A stretch of 45,191 nt of DNA from an uncultured Clostridia bacterium (lineage in GTDB: Bacteria > Bacillota > Clostridia > Oscillospirales > Oscillospiraceae), in contig CAMJPK010000004.1 of the NCBI GenBank assembly GCA_946407675.1, positions 1-45,191 of the forward strand, given 5' to 3'. Shown in pieces: positions 39,311 to 45,191 of this stretch. Position 1 is the stretch's first letter, and each line of letters starts with the position of its first letter. Under the pieces are notes generated by a model that was given only the letters and a program-made list of their open reading frames with translations, had not been told where the DNA came from and did no database searches. The translations under genes were made by a program, and so were the position numbers.

Positions 39311-41785
39311 TCAGAAGGCCATCTCGGTGCGGGAGATCAGGTCGTCCTGGCAGTTCTTGAAAACCTCGACGAAGTAGGCCGAGAAGCCCGCCACGCGCAC
39401 GACGAGGTCGCGGTAATTCTCCGGGTGCTTCTGCGCGTCGCGCAGCGTGTCGCCGGAGACGATGTTGAGCTGCAGCTCCATGCCGCCGCGGTCGAAGTAG
39501 GTCTGCATGACGCCCTTGAGCTTTTCCAGACCGCCCGCGCCGCGCAGCGCCGTGGGGTGGAACTTCATGTTGCACAGCGTCCCGTTGCCGTAGAGCCCCT
39601 GGTCGAAGTTCAGCACGGAGTTGATGAAGGACAGCGGCCCGCTCTTGTCCATGCCCTGCACGTTGGAGATGCCGTCGGAGAGCGGATCGCCGAATCTGCG
39701 TCCGTCGGGCGTGGCCCAGGTGAACCAGCCGAAGATCACGTTGGCGGTGACGGGGTAGCAGCCCGCGGCGAAGCCGCCGCGCGGGCCGGTCGCCCGGTTG
39801 ATGGCCTTCGCGTAGGTGCTGGCGGTGAAGTCGACGTATTTGTCGGCCTCGGGGTTGCCGTTGCCGTAGCGCGGTACGCGGCCGTTGATGAACTGGCGCA
39901 GGTCCTCGTAGCCCTCCCAGTTGTGCATAATGGCGTCGTACAGCTCGCGGGTGGTGGCGAGCTTCTCCCGGAAGCAGACGTAGTCGATGATGTTCAGGCT
40001 GTCGGCCACGTTGCCCAGACCGATGCAGGAGTTTCCCGTGGAGTTGTACTTCGCGCCGCCCCACATGACGTCCTTGCCGGACTCCATGCACCCTTCCATC
40101 GTCGCGGAGACCATGGGCAGCGGGTTGTGGAAGGCGGCCATGCTCTCCCACATGTTGATGTTCGTGCACTGCCACTTGCAGAAGAAGTCGAACTGCGTCT
40201 TGACCGCCGCCAGCACCTCGTCCATGGAGTTCATCTCGTACAGGTAGCCGGTGGCCGGGCCGGTGCGGTGCGCCTCGGCGCTGTCGCCGGCGGCGCCCTT
40301 CTCGCCGTCCCCGGTCAATAGCATGTTGCCGGACTTCGGCATGCCCATCGGATTGATGCCGTTGTTGATGGCAAGCAGCATCGCGTTGGCGATGTTCAGG
40401 TAGCTCTCGGTGCCGGTGCCGCCGGGCTGCGCCCACTCATAGCCGCCGATGCCGGGCTCCACGCAGCCGTGCAGGCTGTAGTTGCGCGCATCCTCCAGCG
40501 GGATGCCGCGGGCCATCAGCGCCTTGATGATGATTTGGTCGGACTCGAAGGTCGGCACGCCGCCGGCGCGCTTCGTCGTCTCAATGGCGGCTTCCCACAG
40601 CGCCGCGGGCGTGCCCGGGTGGACGCGCAGGGCCTGCGGCGGGTCGTGCAGCACGAGGCGGCCGGAGGACTGGAGCATCATGTAGGTGACGGGGTTCGTG
40701 GCGTCGTTGCCGTCGCGGTCCACGCCGCCGAGCGTCATGAGCTGGCCGGAGGTGTAGCCCGGGCCGGACTTGGTCGCGCCCTCGGACCAGATCTTGTTGC
40801 ACTCGGCCACCTTCAGATAGAAGAGGTCGAGGAGCTCCTGCGCCCGCTCCGGCGTGATCGCGCCGCTGGCGATGTCCTGCTCGTAATACCGGCCGAGGTA
40901 CTGGTCCACGCGGCCGTAGCTGATGCCGTGCATCTGCCCGTCCATGCACATGGCCAGCTGGTAGAGGTAGATGCACTGCACCGCGTCGTGGAAGCCGCGG
41001 CAGGGGTTCTTCATGATCCAGTTCAGGCAGTCGGCCATCTCCAGAAGCTCCTGCTTCCTTGCCGGGTCGGCGCACGCCGCCGCCTGCCGCGCGCACTCCG
41101 CGGCGTAGCGCTCGGACCAGTGGATGATGCCCTCGCTGACGATGGAGACGGCGCGGTAGAAGTTATACTTGTTGTTGTCGCTGCCGAAAATGCCGGCCTC
41201 CTCCATCTCGGCCATCTTCGCCTCGGCCTCGCGCTGTATGGCGCCGAAGCCCTTTTGGGTGGCCGTCCAGAAGTTGGCGGTGAAGTGGCCGACGGGGGAC
41301 TGGCAGTTGTCCTTCGGGCCGAAGAACAGCACGCCGTTGCCGGTCATGTGGTCGCGGTGGTAGCGGGGCATGTACTCGTCCACGATGGCCGACATGGCGT
41401 TCTTGTCCCAGAAATCGCCGGTCTCCAGCAGGTATTTCTCATCCTCCGGGTCGATGTCATAGGGGTCCTGCTGGCGCTTGGGGATCGTGCCGGCGCGCAA
41501 TTCCTTCATAAACCAGTTGAAGCTCGTCTCCGGGTAGAGCGCGCAGCAGCGGTAGGTCGTGCCCTGCCAGCCGACGATGACCTCGTCGGGATTGACCAGC
41601 ACGGGCATGTTTTCAAAGAGATTGCGCAGGTTCTTCGCGCGCTTGAGGATGCCCGTCAGCTGCGGGTTTTGCATATAAAACTCCGTGACGAGCCGATAGC
41701 GGTTGATATCGATGCGCGGCCGCGTGCTGCGGTATTTCTCGCGGATGCGCTGTACCCGGTCGGTGACCGGCTTCCATTCAAACAT
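39311..41785 (-). CDS. Glycyl radical enzyme (PFL-like dehydratase/lyase group)
   Basis: An 824-residue enzyme of the pyruvate formate-lyase superfamily. The thiyl-radical cysteine is in LHGCVEPGIGG (Cys441, with Glu443 as the likely general base), and the glycyl radical site is VRVAGFSAYFVEV with Gly800, followed by the conserved ISRTE. The GCVEP loop groups it with diol/glycerol dehydratases, choline lyase, hydroxyproline dehydratase and relatives rather than with true PFL; the sequence after it (GIGGYEWAQPGGTG) does not let me name the substrate. AGGAGG precedes the ATG. A radical-SAM activase is required but none is encoded in the window. It is the last gene of the run with the ABM-domain protein, esterase and butyrate kinase genes. 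Confidence 0.9.
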   Translation of the reverse strand: MFEWKPVTDRVQRIREKYRSTRPRIDINRYRLVTEFYMQNPQLTGILKRAKNLRNLFENMPVLVNPDEVIVGWQGTTYRCCALYPETSFNWFMKELRAGTIPKRQQDPYDIDPEDEKYLLETGDFWDKNAMSAIVDEYMPRYHRDHMTGNGVLFFGPKDNCQSPVGHFTANFWTATQKGFGAIQREAEAKMAEMEEAGIFGSDNNKYNFYRAVSIVSEGIIHWSERYAAECARQAAACADPARKQELLEMADCLNWIMKNPCRGFHDAVQCIYLYQLAMCMDGQMHGISYGRVDQYLGRYYEQDIASGAITPERAQELLDLFYLKVAECNKIWSEGATKSGPGYTSGQLMTLGGVDRDGNDATNPVTYMMLQSSGRLVLHDPPQALRVHPGTPAALWEAAIETTKRAGGVPTFESDQIIIKALMARGIPLEDARNYSLHGCVEPGIGGYEWAQPGGTGTESYLNIANAMLLAINNGINPMGMPKSGNMLLTGDGEKGAAGDSAEAHRTGPATGYLYEMNSMDEVLAAVKTQFDFFCKWQCTNINMWESMAAFHNPLPMVSATMEGCMESGKDVMWGGAKYNSTGNSCIGLGNVADSLNIIDYVCFREKLATTRELYDAIMHNWEGYEDLRQFINGRVPRYGNGNPEADKYVDFTASTYAKAINRATGPRGGFAAGCYPVTANVIFGWFTWATPDGRRFGDPLSDGISNVQGMDKSGPLSFINSVLNFDQGLYGNGTLCNMKFHPTALRGAGGLEKLKGVMQTYFDRGGMELQLNIVSGDTLRDAQKHPENYRDLVVRVAGFSAYFVEVFKNCQDDLISRTEMAF

Positions 41786-41819
41786 CTTGGTTCCTCCTTC
41801 CAGGGCGTGATCGGCGCGG

Positions 41820-42104
41820 TCAGGCCTCGTACTTTTCGAGGACCAGATCGCGCACGTATGCTTCCTTCAGTTCGACCAGCCGCGCCGTGTGCGCCTGCCG
41901 GACGTGTGCGGTGACCGCGTCGGCGTCGGCGTACTTTTCCACAAGGAACAGCTCGTCGCCGCCGTCGGCGGGGATGTAGAAATCGTAGGCGCGGTTTCCC
42001 GCCTCGGCGCGGGCCGCGCCGTCGATCCCCTCCGCCTTGATCTGACGCAGGAATTCGTCCCGCATCCCCGGCTTGCATCGGAATGTCACATTGAATACCA
42101 GCAT
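41820..42104 (-). CDS. Antibiotic biosynthesis monooxygenase (ABM/YgiN-like) domain protein
   Basis: A 94-residue single-domain protein, MLVFNVTFRCKPGMRDEFL at the start and ELFLVEKYADADAVTAHVR in the middle, matching the dimeric alpha/beta ABM barrel fold. Relatives act as quinol or polyketide monooxygenases or have no known activity. The ATG at 42104 has GGAG 8 nt upstream. It lies 31 bp after the esterase gene and 34 bp before the glycyl radical enzyme gene, suggesting one transcript. Confidence 0.85.
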   Translation of the reverse strand: MLVFNVTFRCKPGMRDEFLRQIKAEGIDGAARAEAGNRAYDFYIPADGGDELFLVEKYADADAVTAHVRQAHTARLVELKEAYVRDLVLEKYEA

Positions 42105-42135
42105 GCTTCCATCTCCACGGATCGTGCAATACGCA

Positions 42136-43638
42136 TCACAGCGCGTGGTCGTAGAGGATGAGATCGCCCCAGGCGTCGAAGCGCGCCCGGTTCGGGTCAC
42201 GCAGCAGCGTGCAGGTCGTGTCGATGCGCATGGCGCAGCGCGTCTCGCGCGTAAACGGCTCCCAGTGCGGCCCGACGGCGGCGTTGTTGGGATCGCCGGT
42301 GCGGGCAAAGGCCGTGAACGCGCCATGCAGCTTCGCGTGGATGTCCTGCTGCACCTCCATCGGCGTGCCGTTGTAGAAGGACATGGGGGAGGGATCGTAG
42401 GTGTCCAGTCCGGGCGCGATGTCCATGGAGTGCGTCGCGCCGACGCCCATCTGGGCGCACATGGGCGGGACAAAATCAAAGCGATAGGCGTATACGCGGT
42501 TCCACTCGCTCTGCGCCAGCGCGCAGCGCGTGGCGTCCACCCAGAACATGCGGTCGGTGCACCAGGCCACGGCGGCCGCGGGCTCCGGCATGTCGCCGTA
42601 GACCTTGCGGAAGGCGTCCAGATGGTCCAGCCCGCCGCCCAGACGCAGGCAGGTTTCGATGTTCGCCCAGCTCTTCGGGACGTTGCCCAGCATGCAGAAC
42701 AGTCCGCCCTCGTCCCGGCAGGTGCCGACGAGCAGCGCAACGTCCTTCGCGTTGCCCTTTGCGAGCATCCGCCAGGGATAGTCCGGGATCAGATCGTCGA
42801 TGACCGGGCCGGTGAGAAAGATGCCCTGATGCGCGTCGTTGTGCTTCGCCATGACGGCGCCGCCGCCGCGGACCAGCTCCGCCACGGGCATGGTCTTCAG
42901 CGTTTCCGCCGCCTGCGCCGGCGTGAGACCGAGCTCCTCGAAAAACAGCGCGTTGTTGAGTTCATGGACATAGTGCGGCGTCGCGTTGCCGGAAAGCCCG
43001 CTCATGGGGATGGCCTTCTGGAAATAGCCCTGCGCCGCCGGGGAGGCCAGCAGGCAGTAGACGCCGGTGCCGCCGGCGGACTCGCCGCAGATGGTGACGT
43101 TGCCGGGGTCGCCGCCGAAGGAAGCGATGTTCTCATGCACCCATTTCAGCGCGGCGATCATGTCCGACACCGCGCAGTTGGAATCAAAGCCCTCGCCGAG
43201 GTCGGAAAAATCGTAGAAGCCCAGCGCGCCGAGGCGGTAGTTGAAGCTGACGCCCACGATGCCGTCGCGGGCGAAGGCGGAGAGGTCGTGGGCCGGCGCG
43301 GCGGATTCGCCCATGTGGTTCGCGCCGCCGTAGATGTAGACGAAGACCGGCGCGCCCTCGGCCTGCTCGGGCGCCCAGACGTTCAGATAAAGGCAGTCCT
43401 CGCTGGCCGGCGCATGCATCACCAGCAAATCCGCCATGGGGCCTGCCGCGAACTGGACCGACGAGTTGCCCATGGCCTTGCAGGGGCGCGCCTGCGTCCA
43501 GGGCTCCGGCTCCTGCGCGCGGCGAAAGCGCTTATCCCCGACCGGCGGGGCCGCAAAGGGGATGCCGAACCAGCGGCGGATGCCGCCCTCCGCAAAGCCC
43601 TCGACCGGGCCGTATTTTGTCTGTGCGATCAGATTCAT
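42136..43638 (-). CDS. Type B carboxylesterase
   Basis: A 500-residue alpha/beta hydrolase of the carboxylesterase/para-nitrobenzyl esterase family with no signal peptide. FGIPFAAPPVGDKRFRRAQEPEPW (in pieces, about 24-47), EDCLYLNVWAP (80-90) and VTICGESAGG with nucleophile Ser187 are characteristic. The oxyanion-hole loop reads YGGANHMG where HGGG is usual, a histidine-to-tyrosine difference that may alter activity. AAAGGAG lies 7 nt before the ATG at 43638. It follows the butyrate kinase gene by 74 bp and precedes the ABM gene. Confidence 0.92.
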   Translation of the reverse strand: MNLIAQTKYGPVEGFAEGGIRRWFGIPFAAPPVGDKRFRRAQEPEPWTQARPCKAMGNSSVQFAAGPMADLLVMHAPASEDCLYLNVWAPEQAEGAPVFVYIYGGANHMGESAAPAHDLSAFARDGIVGVSFNYRLGALGFYDFSDLGEGFDSNCAVSDMIAALKWVHENIASFGGDPGNVTICGESAGGTGVYCLLASPAAQGYFQKAIPMSGLSGNATPHYVHELNNALFFEELGLTPAQAAETLKTMPVAELVRGGGAVMAKHNDAHQGIFLTGPVIDDLIPDYPWRMLAKGNAKDVALLVGTCRDEGGLFCMLGNVPKSWANIETCLRLGGGLDHLDAFRKVYGDMPEPAAAVAWCTDRMFWVDATRCALAQSEWNRVYAYRFDFVPPMCAQMGVGATHSMDIAPGLDTYDPSPMSFYNGTPMEVQQDIHAKLHGAFTAFARTGDPNNAAVGPHWEPFTRETRCAMRIDTTCTLLRDPNRARFDAWGDLILYDHAL

Positions 43639-43712
43639 GTTTCTGCTCCTTTCCGATGTGTCGTATCTGTCGATGGATCTGTCCATGTGTTTTTGTACCG
43701 TTTGCCGCGCGC

Positions 43713-44807
43713 TCAGATGACCGGGGCCGTCGCGCGCAGGGCTTCGGCCAGCGAAAACTCCTTCGCTTCTTCTTCCCCGCGCAAAATGCGTAGGCCGCCC
43801 TCGGCCAGCGCCTGCATCTCGTTTTCGCCGGGGAAGACGTGGATCGGCGCGAGGAAGGCCGTGTAGTCGGAGATCATCTGCGTCATGCGCGCGCTGTACG
43901 CCAGCCCGCCTGTCAGCAAAATCGCGTCCGTCCGTCCCTTGTGGACGATCGACAGCTCGCCGATCGACTTGCTGATCTGATAGGCCTGCGCGCGGTAAAG
44001 CAGCTTTGCCTTCTCGTTCCCGGCGTCGATCATCGCCTCGATCTCGCGGGCGTCCGAGGTGCCGAGATAGGCCTTCAGGCCGCCGTTGCCGCGCATCTTG
44101 TCCTTCATTTCCGCGTAGGTGTATTTTCCGCTGTAACAGAGCTTCACGATCGGGAAGATCTGCGTAAAGCCGCTGCGCTCCGGGGAAAAGGGCCCATCGT
44201 CGTCGCCGATGGAATCCACGATCTGTCCGCCCGCAAAGGCCGAGGTGGAGATCCCGCCGCCCATGTGGACGACGATCAGCCGCAGCTCGTCCAGCGCCCG
44301 GCCCTGCTCCTTCGCAAAGCGCATGGCCGTCGCGCGCATGTTCAGCACGTGGCAGCTCGAGTTGCGCACGATGTCGGGGAAGCCGGTGATGCGCGCAAAG
44401 TCGGGGAGCGACGCGGCGGTCACGGCGTCGTAGATGTAGGCGCGGATGCCCGCCTCATCCGCCAGCGTTTTCCCGATCACGCCGCCGAGGTCGGAGGCGT
44501 GCGGCGAGGTGTAGTCCTCGTTGAGCAGCGCCGCGGCGAGCGCGTCGTTCACGCGGTAGCCGCCGGTGCGAAGCCCCCACAGCATCCCGCCGCGGCACAT
44601 GATCGCGTCCAGCTGCGACAGCGCGACGTTGTGTTCGCGCAAAAACTGCCGCACGCTCTCCGTCCGCGCGCTCAGCTGGGCGGCCAGTGTCTCGCCCGGC
44701 GCGGCCTGATACGGCTGCGCGCCGGAGGCCAGCATCTCCTCGTTCTGATAAAGCGCCAGCTTGGTGCTGGTGGAGCCGGGGTTGATGATGAGCTGCAGAT
44801 AGGCCAT
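43713..44807 (-). CDS. buk: Butyrate kinase
   Basis: A 364-residue acetokinase-family enzyme (typical length 355-360) that interconverts butyrate + ATP and butyryl phosphate + ADP in the cytoplasm. INPGSTSTKLALY (9-21), the central VVHMGGGIST and LTGGLAYSARM are the family's phosphate- and acyl-binding motifs, and the SPHASDLGG segment fits butyrate/branched-chain kinases rather than acetate kinase. The ATG at 44807 has GGGGAG upstream; the frame is open to 44963 but crosses the promoter region. No phosphotransbutyrylase gene (ptb), its usual neighbour, is in the window. First gene of a run with the esterase, ABM and glycyl radical enzyme genes. Confidence 0.93.
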   Translation of the reverse strand: MAYLQLIINPGSTSTKLALYQNEEMLASGAQPYQAAPGETLAAQLSARTESVRQFLREHNVALSQLDAIMCRGGMLWGLRTGGYRVNDALAAALLNEDYTSPHASDLGGVIGKTLADEAGIRAYIYDAVTAASLPDFARITGFPDIVRNSSCHVLNMRATAMRFAKEQGRALDELRLIVVHMGGGISTSAFAGGQIVDSIGDDDGPFSPERSGFTQIFPIVKLCYSGKYTYAEMKDKMRGNGGLKAYLGTSDAREIEAMIDAGNEKAKLLYRAQAYQISKSIGELSIVHKGRTDAILLTGGLAYSARMTQMISDYTAFLAPIHVFPGENEMQALAEGGLRILRGEEEAKEFSLAEALRATAPVI

Positions 44808-44837
44808 GGTGTTTCTCCCCCAAGACGGTATGATAGA

Positions 44838-44843
44838 ATTATA
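44838..44843 (-). promoter_or_regulatory. -10 box of the butyrate kinase gene
   Basis: On the minus strand ATGTTATAATTC contains a consensus TATAAT with the start codon about 30 nt downstream. The matching -35 position reads TTTTCT, a poor hexamer, so an activator may help. Confidence 0.5.
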
Positions 44844-44895
44844 ACATGGCGCGCCCGCCGAGAAAAGAAAAACTTTGCCCGCAGCCGCTTGCCTC

Positions 44896-44924
44896 TTCAA
44901 ATTCCGGACAGGGTATGATACAAT
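44896..44924 (+). promoter_or_regulatory. Promoter of the 58-residue gene
   Basis: TTCAAA (44896-44901) and TACAAT (44919-44924) are separated by 17 bp; the -10 lies in GTATGATACAAT, the same 12-mer as at 26706-26717. The ATG follows about 40 nt downstream. Confidence 0.6.
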
Positions 44925-44963
44925 CAAGAAAAATACGGCAAAAGTGTAGGGGAGGCAAAGCAA

Positions 44964-45140
44964 ATGGGCCTGCTCGATTTTATGAAGCGGAAAAAGAAAC
45001 AGCAGGAGACCGCGCCGGAGGCGCTGATCGACATCGGCAGCGCGGACCTGTCCGGGATCGAGCCGCCCGAGACCCGCTATACGCAGGAGTATCGGGACTT
45101 CCTCGCCTCACAGGAGATAGCCGAAGCGCCCGATACTTGA
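44964..45140 (+). CDS. Small hypothetical protein with basic N-terminus (58 residues)
   Basis: The frame starts MGLLDFMKRKKKQQ, continues acidic (ALIDIGSADLSGIEPPETRY) and ends EIAEAPDT. GGGGAGG lies 8-14 nt before the ATG and a promoter lies upstream, so it is probably expressed. The hydrophobic-plus-basic head could associate with the membrane surface. I do not recognise it. Its TGA stop codon is the first three bases of the 48-bp repeat copy 2, so the present C-terminus may have been set by arrival of that element. Confidence 0.65.
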   Translation: MGLLDFMKRKKKQQETAPEALIDIGSADLSGIEPPETRYTQEYRDFLASQEIAEAPDT

Positions 45141-45185
45141 TCGCCGTTTCGCTCCCGCCCTGCGGGCGGAAGCGCGAAACATGGC
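45138..45185 (-). repeat. 48-bp palindromic intergenic repeat, copy 2
   Basis: This is the reverse complement of the copy at 29408-29455 with one mismatch (C for G in the outer-loop position). Its hairpin stands directly after the 58-residue gene, whose stop codon it supplies, and could also act as that gene's transcript end. The window ends 6 bp beyond it, so its far flank is unknown. Confidence 0.85.
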
Positions 45186-45191
45186 AATTTG

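Overview
The window is a GC-rich chromosomal segment (visibly above 60% G+C in most genes) from a low-branching, probably anaerobic and spore-forming Firmicute of the class Clostridia, most likely an Oscillospiraceae-like gut bacterium. This rests on a SpoVAC-type sporulation protein, a class II (Firmicutes-type) GalT, butyrate kinase, a glycyl radical enzyme, FatA-like acyl-ACP thioesterase, strong AGGAGG ribosome binding sites and many small glycan-use modules with ABC importers. No rRNA, tRNA, CRISPR array, prophage or insertion sequence was seen. I could run no searches, so family names come from recognised motifs only.

Layout. 1-5517: a galactoside module with the 3' part of galT (+), a GH36 alpha-galactosidase and a small lipoprotein (-), and a divergent GPH-type sugar:cation symporter (+). 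5629-7382: a DUF3795-like cysteine-rich protein and an AT-richer ATPase/DUF4143 gene with its own palindrome-bearing promoter. 7603-11532 (-): a GH2 beta-glycosidase followed by a GT-B-like glycosyltransferase, divergent from an NhaC-type antiporter (11708-13255, +) and a solitary spoVAC-like gene (13380-13814, +).

13859-24019 (-) is one 10-kb run of eight tightly packed genes: a very large two-domain solute-binding lipoprotein, two MalF/MalG-type permeases, a 697-residue membrane-fusion (HlyD-like) protein, a two-TM protein resembling the MacB periplasmic core, a MalK-type ATPase, a metallo-beta-lactamase-fold hydrolase and an acyl-ACP thioesterase. Import-type ABC parts and efflux-type adaptor parts sit in one apparent operon with only one ATPase; I regard this as the most interesting system in the window.

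24284-30268: a 798-residue lipoprotein of unknown function and a 179-residue hypothetical (+), then a GH13 oligo-1,6-glucosidase-like enzyme with a 97-residue partner (-), and a fumarylacetoacetate-hydrolase-family enzyme (+). The intergenic stretch before the latter carries three successive hairpins, the middle one being a 48-bp element that recurs inverted at the very end of the window. 30446-32629 (+) encodes a diguanylate cyclase with two periplasmic-binding-protein-like sensor domains. 32718-38822 (-) holds a hybrid histidine kinase followed by a MoxR / DUF58 / DUF4129 trio with ATGA overlaps. 39050-39238 (+) is a 62-residue hypothetical. 39311-44807 (-) is a run of butyrate kinase, type-B carboxylesterase, ABM-domain protein and glycyl radical enzyme, divergent from a 58-residue lysine-rich-headed small protein (44964-45140, +).

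Taken together the window reads as accessory carbohydrate catabolism (alpha-galactosides, beta-glycosides, alpha-1,6-glucosides), nutrient sensing and envelope functions. Most genes have good Shine-Dalgarno sequences, and several have near-consensus sigma-A promoters and clear terminators, which allowed start sites and transcription units to be proposed.
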